In this document: positions 34,528 to 43,503 of the stretch, in pieces | How the letters are laid out: each line of letters opens with the position of its first letter | Numbering within the stretch: the first letter of the stretch is position 1 | Assembly (NCBI RefSeq): GCF_009363535.1 | Contig: NZ_CP045369.1 | Span: 124,001-188,000, forward strand | Direction of reading: 5' to 3' | DNA from: Microbulbifer sp. THAF38 | GTDB taxonomy: Bacteria; Pseudomonadota; Gammaproteobacteria; Pseudomonadales; Cellvibrionaceae | Length of the DNA stretch: 64,000 nt | Notes under the pieces: model-generated | What the model was told of the DNA's origin: nothing | The model's input: only the letters and a program-made list of their open reading frames with translations | The model's database searches: none | Made by a program: the position numbers and the translations under genes

Positions 34528-35778
34528 ATGCCCACCATCGATTCTTGCAGCACGCCCGGCCTAATGCCCATAGAAAGCGCTCGGGAAAAACTGCTGCAAT
34601 CACTGAGTCCGGTTCATGGTACTGAGACGCTACCGCTGGCCCAGGCCTCTGGCCGAGTTTTGGCCGAGTCGGTGTCCTCCAGCGTAGATCTACCTCCCTG
34701 TGACAATTCTGCGATGGATGGCTATGCCCTGCGCTTTGCAGACTTGGCTAGCGGCTTGCCACTGGAGTTGATTGGCAAGTCCTTCGCCGGTGCGCCCTTC
34801 GAAGGTGTGGTGAACCCGGGAACCTGTGTGCGGATTATGACTGGAGCACCGCTTCCCGTTGGGGCCGACACTGTAGTTATGCAGGAGCATGTCGAAGCCC
34901 AGGCGGAATCTATCCGTATCACCCGTGAAGTGCGCAAAGGCGAACATATCCGCCGCCGCGGCGAAGATGTGGCCGAGGGTGCAACCCTGCTGCAAGCGGG
35001 AGAGCCCGTCAGCGTTGCCCATATTGCCCTGCTTGCCGCCGCCGGTGTTGCCACGGTTTCGGTAGTGCGCAAGCCTGTGATCGCACTCTTCTCCACTGGC
35101 GATGAACTGCGTCAGCCCGGCGAAGCCCTGGGCAAGGGCGATATCTACGATAGCAACCGCATCGCTCTATTGGCTGCCCTGGAACAGATGGACCTGGACG
35201 TTTTGGATTTGGGCATATTGCCTGATAACAAACAGGCCATCACCAATGCCTTGCAACGCGCCTCCCAAGAGGCCGATGCCATTATTACTTCCGGTGGCGT
35301 TTCCGTAGGTGAAGCGGATTACACCCGTGAAGTATTGGAAGAATTGGGAGAGATTGGCTTCTGGAAAGTAGCGATGAAGCCAGGCAAACCTTTCGCTTTT
35401 GGTTTCCTACAGGAAACTCCCTTCTTTGGCCTACCCGGCAATCCGGTTTCCGCTTTGGTTACTTTTTACCAGCTGGCCGTGCCGGCCCTGAGTGTGATGA
35501 AAGGCGATCAGTGGACTGGCCCGCAGACCTTACAGGCAAAACTGCTAAAACCCCTAAAGAAAAAGCCCGGTCGTACCGATTTCCAGCGGGGCGTTTATCG
35601 CACTGATGAGAATGGAACCTTGGTGGTGGAGCCGGTTGGCACCCAAGGGAGCCATATCCTTACCGGTTTGGCTGCTGCTAACTGCTTTATCGTTTTGGCG
35701 CGGAATAGCGGTAATGTAGAGGCTGGGGAACAGGTGGAGATTGAGCCATTGAGGGTGCCGTTGGGGTCGGGCTGCTAA
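34528..35778 (+). CDS. moeA: Molybdopterin molybdenumtransferase MoeA
   Basis: Inserts molybdate into adenylylated molybdopterin. ATG 34528 behind GAGAGAGTT is preferred over a GTG at 34513. Motifs include CDNSAMDGYALR, TGAPLPVGADTVVMQE, RRRGEDV, FSTGDELRQPG, ITSGGVSVGEADY, MKPGKPFAFG and GLPGNPVSALVTF. 416 residues, full length. It completes the cofactor pathway of the cluster. Confidence 0.96.
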   Translation: MPTIDSCSTPGLMPIESAREKLLQSLSPVHGTETLPLAQASGRVLAESVSSSVDLPPCDNSAMDGYALRFADLASGLPLELIGKSFAGAPFEGVVNPGTCVRIMTGAPLPVGADTVVMQEHVEAQAESIRITREVRKGEHIRRRGEDVAEGATLLQAGEPVSVAHIALLAAAGVATVSVVRKPVIALFSTGDELRQPGEALGKGDIYDSNRIALLAALEQMDLDVLDLGILPDNKQAITNALQRASQEADAIITSGGVSVGEADYTREVLEELGEIGFWKVAMKPGKPFAFGFLQETPFFGLPGNPVSALVTFYQLAVPALSVMKGDQWTGPQTLQAKLLKPLKKKPGRTDFQRGVYRTDENGTLVVEPVGTQGSHILTGLAAANCFIVLARNSGNVEAGEQVEIEPLRVPLGSGC

Positions 35779-35850
35779 TAGACTTTTTTGGCTGGCCGCA
35801 GCCGATATTTGTCTATCTAAGAAAGTTTGTCTGAAGCTGATGTAATCAGA

Positions 35851-36243
35851 GAGGATTAGCTTCGCCCTTTGGGCTCGCTGCTCTGCGGCAGCTTTGCTGC
35901 CTCCGAGTCGAACCTGAGTTCGAACGAAGCCTGGGAGTGAGCCATATACAAAGAAGCCCGCATAACCCGCATAAAAGGGTGGTGTACGTGAGGATTAGCT
36001 TCGCCCTTTGGGCTCGCTGCTCTGCGGCAGCTTTGCTGCCTCCGAGTCGAACCTGAGTTCGAACAAAGCCTGGGAGTGAGCCATATACAAAGAAGCCCGC
36101 AAAAGCGGGTAGTGTGCGTGAGGATGAGCTTCGCCCTTTGGGCTCGCTGCTCTCCGGCAGCTTTGCTGCCTCCGAGTCGAACCTGAGTTCGAACGAAGCC
36201 TGGGAGTGAGCCATATACAAGAAAGCCCGCATAAGCGGGCTTT
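35851..36243. repeat. Three tandem repeats of 124-139 bp downstream of tRNA-Arg
   Basis: Copies begin at 35851, 35990 and 36120 and are nearly identical over about 100 bases (from GAGGATTAGCTTCGCCC to GAGCCATATACAAAGAAGC), with divergent ends. Each copy contains small hairpins: GCCC-TTT-GGGC, GGCAGC-TTT-GCTGCC and CGAAC-CTGA-GTTCG. Each ends in a sequence related to the tRNA terminator stem (CCATATACAA...GCCCGC). Only the third copy keeps the complete terminator. On the minus strand they lie immediately 3' of the tRNA. The open frames they produce are not genes. Confidence 0.9.
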
Positions 36244-36251
36244 CTTGTATA

Positions 36252-36254
<3 letters not shown>
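36211..36254 (-). terminator. Very strong terminator hairpin of tRNA-Arg
   Basis: A perfect 20-bp stem (36211-36230 with 36235-36254) with loop ATAA on the plus strand. The outer arm includes the last bases of the tRNA CCA end. On the minus strand the second arm provides TTTCTTG as the tail. The extent of the stem into the mature tRNA end is unusual and could influence 3' processing. Confidence 0.8.
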
Positions 36255-36328
<74 letters not shown>

Positions 36329-36515
36329 TTTTGGCTATCTGTGCCAATGGGAGGCGGATTATACAGAAGGGTGGGGGCGGGTGAAAGGACTTATGGCGCT
36401 TCTACACAGGCTTTGGCAGGGGGCGGCACAGTGCTTATAATGCGCGGCGTGGAAGTTTGCGGCAGTAAATCGATAGTCTACGGGCCAACTCACTTCGGCC
36501 CTTTGGGGGAATAGC

Positions 36516-36932
36516 ATGAAGAGCATTTTGGGTATTGTGGCGGCACTGGCCGTCAGTGCGGCTGCGGCAGTGGCCCAGTCTGTTGATCAGGACATTGAAC
36601 AGCGTATCGCTCCGGCGGGTGAGACCTGTATGAAGGGCGAGGAGTGTGCGGCGGCAGTAGCGGCTGCTCCGGAAGCTGCCAGTGGCGGCGCCCGCAGTGG
36701 TGAAGATATCTACAATAAGAGTTGTACTACCTGTCACGCGGCGGGTATAGCGGGTGCGCCTAAGTTTGGTGATGCCGCTGCCTGGGCACCGCGTATTGCC
36801 AAGGGCATGGACACTCTTTACACCAATGCCATCAATGGTATCAATGCCATGCCGCCTAAGGGCTTATGTATGGATTGTAGCGATGACGAAGTGAAGGCTG
36901 CGGTTAATTATATGGTGGATAACAGTAAGTAA
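36516..36932 (+). CDS. Cytochrome c5-like periplasmic protein
   Basis: 138 residues. Signal peptide 1-20 (cleavage near AVA-QS). An Ala- and Glu-rich linker with two cysteines precedes a single-haem domain: haem site CTTCH at about residues 71-75, and a C-terminal MPPKGLCMDCSDDEVKAAVNYM that supplies the Met ligand and the extra cysteine pair typical of cytochrome c5. It shuttles electrons in the periplasm. GGGGGAATAGC precedes the start. Confidence 0.9.
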   Translation: MKSILGIVAALAVSAAAAVAQSVDQDIEQRIAPAGETCMKGEECAAAVAAAPEAASGGARSGEDIYNKSCTTCHAAGIAGAPKFGDAAAWAPRIAKGMDTLYTNAINGINAMPPKGLCMDCSDDEVKAAVNYMVDNSK

Positions 36933-36948
36933 GCTGTTTCACTATTGG

Positions 36949-36978
36949 AAAAAGGCCGCTTATTGAGTGGCCTTTTTT
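36949..36978. terminator. Bidirectional terminator between the cytochrome gene and rep
   Basis: AAAAAGGCCGCT pairs with AGTGGCCTTTTT (one G-T) around a five-base loop and ends in T6. The symmetric A and T runs let it serve both converging genes. Confidence 0.85.
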
Positions 36979-37038
36979 ATTTTGGATATCTGTTTTTGCT
37001 GGTACGGCAATATTTGAAAATATTTAATCAAAAAGAGA

Positions 37039-39072
37039 TTAATCAAACATACTCAACAAAGACCCCAAAGTTTCCTCCCCCTTCGCCTGATTCTGCTCCG
37101 GCGTCGCCTTGCCAAACCCTTCCAGCAACACATCCTCTTCCGGCAGCTCGTCGATAAAGCGGCTGGGCGTGGTGTCCTGGGTTTCGCCAAACTGTTTGCG
37201 CTTGCCCGCCAGGGTCATGGTGAGGGTGCGTTGGGCGCGGGTAATGCCTACGTAAGTGAGGCGGCGCTCCTCTTCGATATTGTCGTCTTCGATACTGTTG
37301 CGGTGGGGAAGTAAGTTCTCTTCCATACCGATCATAAATACGTGGGGGAATTCCAAGCCTTTGGCGGCGTGTAGGGTCATCAGGCTGACCTTATCGGTGG
37401 CTTCCTCTTCTTCCTGGCGCTCGAGCATATCCCGCAGGATCAGTTTGGAGATCGCCTGCTCCAGGCGGATATCCTGCTCCAGCTCATCGTCGGTGCCCTC
37501 CATAATCTTGTTGAGGCTCTCCAGCAGCCAGAACACATTCTCCATGCGCTTCTCGGCCACCTTCTCGCTGCTGGCATTTTGCGAGAGCCAGCCTGCGTAG
37601 TCGATATCTTCCAGCATTTCACGCAAGGCGCCATTGGCGGTGGTATCGCGACAGTTGCGCTGTACCCCTTCGAGCCACAGGGCAAAGCGATTTAGGCGCT
37701 CGTAGCCCTGCTCGTTGATATGCTCCTTAAAGCCCAATTCCGAGCAGGCTTTGAACATGGAAATCTCGCGGCCCTTGGCGTAGTTGCCCAGGGCTTCCAG
37801 GCTGCTGGTACCTATTTGGCGACGCGGGGTATTGATAATGCGCAGGAATGCGTTGTCATCATCCGGATTCACCAACAGGCGCAGGTAGGCCATCACATCC
37901 TTGATTTCAGCGCGGGCGAAGAAGGAAGTACCGCCGGACATCTGGTAGGGAACCTGATGCTCCTGCAATTTCATTTCGATCAGGCGCGCCTGGTGGTTGC
38001 CGCGATAGAGCACGGCAAAATCCATAAACTTGCAGCCGCGACGGCTCTTTTGCAGAAAAATCTCGTTGGCGACCCGCTCCGCTTCCTCGTTTTCATTGGC
38101 CACCTTGAGCACGCGGATCTCCTCACCCAGGCCGCGATCGGACCACAATGCTTTGTCGAATTCGTGAGGATTGTGGGCGATCAGGTGGTTGGCCACTTTC
38201 AGTATGCGGCTGGTGGAGCGGTAGTTCTGCTCCAGTTTGATCAGGCGAAGGTTGGGGAAGTCGGTCTTCAGCGCACTCATATTTTCCGGGCGCGCGCCGC
38301 GCCAGGCATAGATAGACTGGTCATCGTCTCCCACCACTGTGAGGCCGCCGCGCCCGCCCACCAGCAGCTTCACCAGCAGGTACTGGGAGTTGTTGGTGTC
38401 CTGATATTCGTCCACCAGCAGGTAGCGAATCTTCTTGCGCCAGCGTTGCAGCAACTCCGGGTCTTTGTCGAACAGCTGTACCGGCAGCAGGATCAGGTCG
38501 TCGAAGTCGACGGCATTGTAGGCCTTGAGGGCTTCACAGTAGCGATCGTAGGCAACCGCGATGGCCTGCTCACCGGGGCTCTGTGCCTGCTCCAGGGCGC
38601 GGCGCGGGGTGAGCATATCGTTCTTCCAATTGGAGATCTGGTTCTGTACCCGATCCAACAGGTCTGTATCCAGGTCGCCATCCCTGAGCATCAGCTCCTT
38701 GATCAGGGCGCGGGCGTCTTCCGCATCGAAGATAGAGAAACCGGGCTTAAAGCCGGCGGCGCGGTATTCCTTACGCAGGATATTCAGCCCAAGGTTATGA
38801 AAGGTGGATACGGTGAGACCGTGACTTGCCTTGGAGCGCTTTCCATCCGGGCCCGCCAGCAGTTTGCTGACCCGCTCTTTCATCTCCCGTGCCGCCTTGT
38901 TGGTGAAGGTGAGGGCGGCGATATTGCGCGCGGCGTAGCCACACTGCTCGATCAGGTAGGCGATCTTGCGGGTGATTACGCTGGTCTTGCCGGAGCCGGC
39001 ACCGGCCAGTACCAGGCAGGGGCCATCGACATACTTCACGGCTTCGGATTGGCGGGGATTGAGCTGGGTCAT
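37039..39072 (-). CDS. rep: ATP-dependent DNA helicase Rep
   Basis: 677-residue superfamily 1A 3'-5' helicase that helps replication forks pass obstacles. Motifs: Q-motif LNPRQSEAV, Walker A AGAGSGKTSVIT, LVDEYQDTN (motif II), VVGDDDQSIYAWRGA (III), EQNYRS (IV), LMTLHAAKGLEFPHVF (V) and RRLTYVGITRAQ (VI). N-terminal sequence and length fit Rep rather than UvrD. Long plus-strand frames across it are shadows. Confidence 0.95.
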   Translation of the reverse strand: MTQLNPRQSEAVKYVDGPCLVLAGAGSGKTSVITRKIAYLIEQCGYAARNIAALTFTNKAAREMKERVSKLLAGPDGKRSKASHGLTVSTFHNLGLNILRKEYRAAGFKPGFSIFDAEDARALIKELMLRDGDLDTDLLDRVQNQISNWKNDMLTPRRALEQAQSPGEQAIAVAYDRYCEALKAYNAVDFDDLILLPVQLFDKDPELLQRWRKKIRYLLVDEYQDTNNSQYLLVKLLVGGRGGLTVVGDDDQSIYAWRGARPENMSALKTDFPNLRLIKLEQNYRSTSRILKVANHLIAHNPHEFDKALWSDRGLGEEIRVLKVANENEEAERVANEIFLQKSRRGCKFMDFAVLYRGNHQARLIEMKLQEHQVPYQMSGGTSFFARAEIKDVMAYLRLLVNPDDDNAFLRIINTPRRQIGTSSLEALGNYAKGREISMFKACSELGFKEHINEQGYERLNRFALWLEGVQRNCRDTTANGALREMLEDIDYAGWLSQNASSEKVAEKRMENVFWLLESLNKIMEGTDDELEQDIRLEQAISKLILRDMLERQEEEEATDKVSLMTLHAAKGLEFPHVFMIGMEENLLPHRNSIEDDNIEEERRLTYVGITRAQRTLTMTLAGKRKQFGETQDTTPSRFIDELPEEDVLLEGFGKATPEQNQAKGEETLGSLLSMFD

Positions 39073-39225
39073 AGATGGGGCTGCATCTTCGCGTCGCGGA
39101 AAAGCGGGAGATTCTAGCAGTCTTGGCTCGAATCATCCCAGTACCAGTGCGAACCACCGGCCACACGTATACTTTGCCCTTGGGATTGGCTATAACTGCG
39201 CCTTATTCCCTGCTTGTGTAACCCC

Positions 39226-39444
39226 ATGCAACAACCCATCGCCGGCTACCACCTGGATGAAGAGGATCACTGGGTGGCGGAGCTCGCCTGTGGTCATTTC
39301 CAACATGTACGCCACAATCCCCCCTGGACCAACCGGCCCTGGGTAATCACTGAGCAAGGGCGCGAGTCCATGCTGGGATTCCAGCTCAATTGCAAGAAAT
39401 GCGATGAGGGTGCACCGCCCGATACGCTCGAAAAGGTTGTATAG
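39226..39444 (+). CDS. DUF3565 family protein
   Basis: 72 residues from ATG 39226 ([20 protein letters not shown]). Conserved [14 protein letters not shown] and a C-terminal CKKC form a likely zinc-binding small protein. The function is unknown. It lies two bases ahead of the DUF188 gene. Confidence 0.8.
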   Translation: MQQPIAGYHLDEEDHWVAELACGHFQHVRHNPPWTNRPWVITEQGRESMLGFQLNCKKCDEGAPPDTLEKVV

Positions 39445-39446
39445 CC

Positions 39447-39899
39447 ATGACAAAACTCTGGGTCGATGCCGACGCCTGTCCGGTCGCCATCAAGGAAATC
39501 CTGTTTCGCGCCGCTGAGCGCACAGCCACAGAACTGACATTGGTGGCCAACCAAGCGGTACGGGTGCCGCCGTCGCGCTATATCCGCTCCGTGCAAGTGA
39601 CAGCCGGTTTTGATGTGGCGGATAACGAGATAGTGCAGCGCTGCGAGGCGGGGGACCTGATTATCACCAGCGATATCCCACTGGCAGCAGAGGTGATCGA
39701 CAAGGGTGCTGAAGCCCTTAACCCCCGTGGGGAGCGCTATACCAAAGCCAATATCCGCGCGCGTCTAAATATGCGGGACTTTATGGATACCCTGCGCTCC
39801 AGCGGCGTGCATACCGGCGGACCACCGGCCCTTAGCCAGGCGGACCGCAAAGCTTTTGCCGATCAGTTAGATCGATGGCTGGCAAAGAGTCGAAAGTAG
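39447..39899 (+). CDS. YaiI/YqxD family (DUF188, UPF0178) protein
   Basis: 150 residues. Family signatures [14 protein letters not shown] at the N-terminus, ITSDIPLA in the middle and HTGGPP near the end. PIN-like fold with conserved acidic residues suggests a nuclease, but activity is not established. Follows the DUF3565 gene closely. Confidence 0.88.
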   Translation: MTKLWVDADACPVAIKEILFRAAERTATELTLVANQAVRVPPSRYIRSVQVTAGFDVADNEIVQRCEAGDLIITSDIPLAAEVIDKGAEALNPRGERYTKANIRARLNMRDFMDTLRSSGVHTGGPPALSQADRKAFADQLDRWLAKSRK

Positions 39900-39916
39900 T
39901 TTTAGGGGGAATTGCC

Positions 39917-40420
39917 ATGGAGAATTTGAGGCTGAAGCCAATGGAAGAGTGGCAATTCCCAACACTGATGTCCTGGCTACCTGATAGGGAGCTGTGCCAA
40001 CAGTGGGGAGGCCCCGATTTCAGGTTTCCGTTCGAGCGGAGATCCTTTTTGGAGGATTGCCGTTGGCCGGAGTTGTCCAGTTATGCACTTCAGGACAGCA
40101 GCGGCGATGTGCTGGCTTTCGGGCAGTATTACCAACATTTGGGTCGCTGCCACCTAAGCCGATTAATTGTCTCCCCTAATCATCGCGGAGCCGGCTTAGG
40201 GCGTGCGCTGGTAGTACAGCTTGCACAAACAGGAGCTAGAGCTCTGGATGCGATCGAGTGCTCTTTATTTGTCTTGCGTACTAATCTAGCGGCACGGACT
40301 CTCTACCAGAAATTGGGCTTTGAGGGAGCTGCTTATCCAGGGCAGCGAAAATGGTTGGATCAGTGCGATTTTATGGTCGCACCGTCTAAAGGTTTTCAGC
40401 AGAAACAAAATATTGAATAG
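39917..40420 (+). CDS. GNAT family N-acetyltransferase
   Basis: 167 residues starting at ATG 39917 behind AGGGGGAATTGCC (the longer frame would overlap the preceding gene). The acetyl-CoA loop is NHRGAGLGRALV, and motif B is LAARTLYQKLGF. The substrate is unknown. Its stop lies 11 bases before the next GNAT gene. Confidence 0.8.
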   Translation: MENLRLKPMEEWQFPTLMSWLPDRELCQQWGGPDFRFPFERRSFLEDCRWPELSSYALQDSSGDVLAFGQYYQHLGRCHLSRLIVSPNHRGAGLGRALVVQLAQTGARALDAIECSLFVLRTNLAARTLYQKLGFEGAAYPGQRKWLDQCDFMVAPSKGFQQKQNIE

Positions 40421-40430
40421 CGAATATTCC

Positions 40431-40988
40431 ATGCCTGAATTAATACAACCCATGACCGAACGCTTACAACTGCGCCAGTGGCGAGAGGAAGATAAGCCTG
40501 TATTCGCCGAAATGAATGCCGACCCCAAGGTGATGGAGTTTTTCCCCTCATTGCTGACGCGACAGCAGAGTGACGCCGGTGTGGATCGCAGTATTACGCA
40601 TATTGAGAAGTACGGCTGGGGCTTTTGGGCCTTGGAGCTAAGAGAGACCAAAGAGTTTCTCGGATTTGTTGGCATGAAAAATGTGACTGAAGATTTGCCC
40701 TTCGCACCGGCAGTAGAGATTGGCTGGCGCTTGGCCTTCCCTTATTGGGGGAAGGGCTATGCCAGTGAAGCTGCAAAAGCATCTTTGGATGTAGCTTTTA
40801 ATACCTTGAATCTCAGTGAGGTCGTTTCTTTTACTGCACTACAAAACCTTCGTTCCCAGCGGGTGATGGAGCGGCTGGGTATGCGGCGGGATTCTCTCGT
40901 CTTTGAACATCCACTGGTCCCCAGCGAAAGCCATCTGCAGCGGCACTGCCTTTATCGCTTAAGTGCCGATGATTGGAAAAAATCTTGA
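40431..40988 (+). CDS. RimJ/RimL-type GNAT acetyltransferase
   Basis: 185 residues from ATG 40431. The pattern TERLQLRQWREEDKPVF, then YWGKGYASEAAKASLDVAF and LRSQRVMERLGM, is typical of the RimJ/RimL group that acetylates protein N-termini or small molecules. It is likely co-transcribed with the upstream GNAT gene. Confidence 0.85.
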   Translation: MPELIQPMTERLQLRQWREEDKPVFAEMNADPKVMEFFPSLLTRQQSDAGVDRSITHIEKYGWGFWALELRETKEFLGFVGMKNVTEDLPFAPAVEIGWRLAFPYWGKGYASEAAKASLDVAFNTLNLSEVVSFTALQNLRSQRVMERLGMRRDSLVFEHPLVPSESHLQRHCLYRLSADDWKKS

Positions 40989-41134
40989 TGTGATTCGCTT
41001 CAGTTAGCTCGGGAACCATTACTTTTTCTTGGGTTCGGATAGGTGGGTAAATATAAGGTTTACCCCCTCACCAACAATAACCAAGCAAATATAGCCCCGC
41101 CTTTAATTTTAGGTGAGGGCAGGGAGTTCTCGCT

Positions 41135-42085
41135 ATGGGCTTTCTTAAACCGGCCTTTATAACGGCAACTGGTTTTCTGCTAGCGACTTTGCATATCGGC
41201 GTGTCCGCCGAACCTCTACTTAAAGTCAGTAAACGCCCAGATGGATCAACGCTTTATTGGTCTTTAGAGCAACCATCGGCTAACGGGAAATATGGCTTGT
41301 TCCTGATAGCCCAGGGATCTGGCTGCCTACCTGCTGTTAAAAATACTACTATTCAACAGGCTAAAGAGATGGCGGCAGGATATGCTGTTTTGCTGGTAGA
41401 AAAATATGGTGTAACTCACTCTGACAGCCCGGAAGAGCAATTAAAAGATTGTTCAAAAGCGTATGTAACTAACCACACCGTTGAGCAGCGTGCGGTAGAT
41501 GTAGAGCAAATTGTTGAGGAGCTGCGCGGGGCTGATTGGTGGAATGGCAAGCTGGTCTTGTTCGGCGGTTCCGAGGGTGGTGATCTTGTTGCACGACTGG
41601 CGCCGAGGCTAAATCCCGATGCGGCAGTGGTCTTTTCAAGTGGATTGGGGGAGTCCTTTGCTCAAGTGCTAAAGAGTTTGGTTCCGCCCCACGTAGCTAA
41701 AGAGGTAGATGCCAAACTCGCCTATGCCCGAGCTAACCCAGAAAGCGCGGAAATCTGGGGTGGAAACTCTATGCGCTGGTGGGCCGATGTCGTCGATCGG
41801 GTACCGGTCAACGATTTATTGAACAGCCATGCCCCCGTATTATTGATCCAGGGTACAGAAGATAAATCTGCCCCGGTCAGTTCCGGCCGAGTTGCGCGAG
41901 ATGCCTATGCATCAGCCGGACGTTGTGAGCTGACTTATTGGGAATACCCCGGTTACGATCACTATATGACAGATAGGGATGGCGTAAATCACCGGGGAGA
42001 AGTCTTCAAAAGAATTGCTGGATGGATTAATAAGACTGCACTAAATGGGGCTCCCGGGTGTATCTCTGGTGCCGGTAAAAGTTGA
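41135..42085 (+). CDS. Secreted alpha/beta-hydrolase
   Basis: 316 residues with a signal peptide (cleavage near SAEP). The nucleophile elbow is GGSEGGD (about residues 145-151) and the C-terminal part has LLIQGTEDKSAP and YDHYMTD, which provide the Asp and His of the triad. The closest type is a dienelactone-hydrolase or acyl-esterase-like enzyme. It is followed nine bases later by a metallo-beta-lactamase gene, suggesting one transcript. The substrate is not predictable. Confidence 0.75.
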   Translation: MGFLKPAFITATGFLLATLHIGVSAEPLLKVSKRPDGSTLYWSLEQPSANGKYGLFLIAQGSGCLPAVKNTTIQQAKEMAAGYAVLLVEKYGVTHSDSPEEQLKDCSKAYVTNHTVEQRAVDVEQIVEELRGADWWNGKLVLFGGSEGGDLVARLAPRLNPDAAVVFSSGLGESFAQVLKSLVPPHVAKEVDAKLAYARANPESAEIWGGNSMRWWADVVDRVPVNDLLNSHAPVLLIQGTEDKSAPVSSGRVARDAYASAGRCELTYWEYPGYDHYMTDRDGVNHRGEVFKRIAGWINKTALNGAPGCISGAGKS

Positions 42086-42094
42086 GACTGATCA

Positions 42095-42949
42095 ATGAAT
42101 ATAAGAATCCAATTAGCCGCAGTAGTAATGGCAGCTTATTCTAGTTTTTCGGCAGCGGAAAACTTTGCTGTCTTACCACAACTGGAAACCTACAAGGTAC
42201 CAGAGTCCTGGCGTCAGCCAGTAGCGCCTCTAAAGATTGCAGGTAACACGTGGCAAATAGGTACTGAGGGAATTACCTCACTGTTATTAAAAGGCAGTGA
42301 AGGCTCGATTCTAATTGATGGTGGCATGGAGCAGACCGCTGAGCATTTATTGGAGAATATGCGCAGATTGGGAGTCGCTCCCTCGGATCTCAAATTAATC
42401 TTGCACAGTCAGGCCCATGCAGACCACGTAGGTTCCTTAGCTGAGCTAAAACGCGCGACTGGCGCTCAGGTAGTAACCAATGCCGAATCAGCAGTGTTAA
42501 TGGCTCGCGGTGGTGCCAATGATATTCACTTTGCCGACGAACTTTTATATCCGCCAATAAAGGCGGATCGTATTCTGCATGATGGCGAGCAAGTGGTTCT
42601 AGGGGATTTGCGTCTACGCGTACATTTTATCCCAGGCCATACACCGGGAAGTATGGCCTGGACCTGGGAAGATGCAGTTGATGGTAAAGCTACAGGCATC
42701 GCTTATGTGGATAGCCTGACGGCTCCCGGTTATCAGTTGATTAATAATCCGCGTTATCCAAATATTTTGCAAGATTTTCGTAAAAGCTTTGAGCGAGTGC
42801 GTAACTTACCTTGTGATTTGCTCATTACACCTCATGCAGGTGCCAGTGGTTGGGTATTTAAAGGTAATATTGAGCGAGATTCAGTCATCGACTGCAAAGA
42901 ATATGCTGATAAGGCTGAGCAAGATTTAAAATTAGTGCAATTGGAGTAA
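42095..42949 (+). CDS. Subclass B3 metallo-beta-lactamase with Gln at the first zinc position
   Basis: 284 residues with a signal peptide (cleavage near SAAEN). The B3 zinc ligands are visible: SQAHADHVG (Gln in place of the usual first His, then His, Asp, His), PGHTPGSM (His of site 1) and TPHAGASGW (His of site 2). The Ser in VDSLTAPGYQLINN is the residue that replaces Cys in subclass B3. Gln at the first position is known from the GOB-type group. The protein probably hydrolyses beta-lactams, but some B3-like relatives act on other lactones, so activity is inferred. Confidence 0.8.
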   Translation: MNIRIQLAAVVMAAYSSFSAAENFAVLPQLETYKVPESWRQPVAPLKIAGNTWQIGTEGITSLLLKGSEGSILIDGGMEQTAEHLLENMRRLGVAPSDLKLILHSQAHADHVGSLAELKRATGAQVVTNAESAVLMARGGANDIHFADELLYPPIKADRILHDGEQVVLGDLRLRVHFIPGHTPGSMAWTWEDAVDGKATGIAYVDSLTAPGYQLINNPRYPNILQDFRKSFERVRNLPCDLLITPHAGASGWVFKGNIERDSVIDCKEYADKAEQDLKLVQLE

Positions 42950-42992
42950 TAGTGAATAGTTAGTTGTCTATTACTATTGATATCTAAGGTAT

Positions 42993-43463
42993 ATGATTAA
43001 AGTAGAGCGTTTTTCTAATTTATATTCTGCTGAAGTTTTGCAAATTTCCCTTCCTCCAGATCAACTGAGATATGTATGTACCCCAAAAAGCTTTATGGCC
43101 GATCATTGTGAGACAACGCATCTCTATCTGATTAAATCGGAGGGAGTTGTTATCGGTTATTTTAAGGCGGACCTGGCTTACTTCAAATCCTATTCTTTTT
43201 GTCCAGAAGATGGGCTCGGTATGCGTGCTTTTGCGATTGATAAGAGTTGTCAGGGGAGAGGACTTGGAGTTTTGTCGGTTCAATCGATCGTAGAATACTT
43301 GACGCAAGAGTATAGATACCACTCTAGTGTATATTTGACTGTAAATTGCAATAATTTAAAAGCTATTCGTTGCTATAAAAAGTGCGGTTTTCTGGATACA
43401 GGAGACCTATATTTTGGTGGTGCTGCGGGACCTCAGCATGTTATGAGAATAAGTCTCCAATAG
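42993..43463 (+). CDS. GNAT family N-acetyltransferase
   Basis: 156 residues. The acetyl-CoA loop is CQGRGLGVLSV and motif B is NLKAIRCYKKCGF, with MRAFAIDKS as the preceding strand. The substrate is unknown. It is more AT-rich than its left neighbours. Confidence 0.75.
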   Translation: MIKVERFSNLYSAEVLQISLPPDQLRYVCTPKSFMADHCETTHLYLIKSEGVVIGYFKADLAYFKSYSFCPEDGLGMRAFAIDKSCQGRGLGVLSVQSIVEYLTQEYRYHSSVYLTVNCNNLKAIRCYKKCGFLDTGDLYFGGAAGPQHVMRISLQ

Positions 43464-43503
43464 ATTTCGTGTTTGGTAGCTGGTAGTTTCGAAGTATTTT
43501 ACG

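Noticed and set aside
37720..39117. A 465-codon plus-strand frame opposite rep
   Set aside because: It is a shadow of the well-supported rep helicase. It has no ribosome site and no domain, and its composition mirrors the sense gene.
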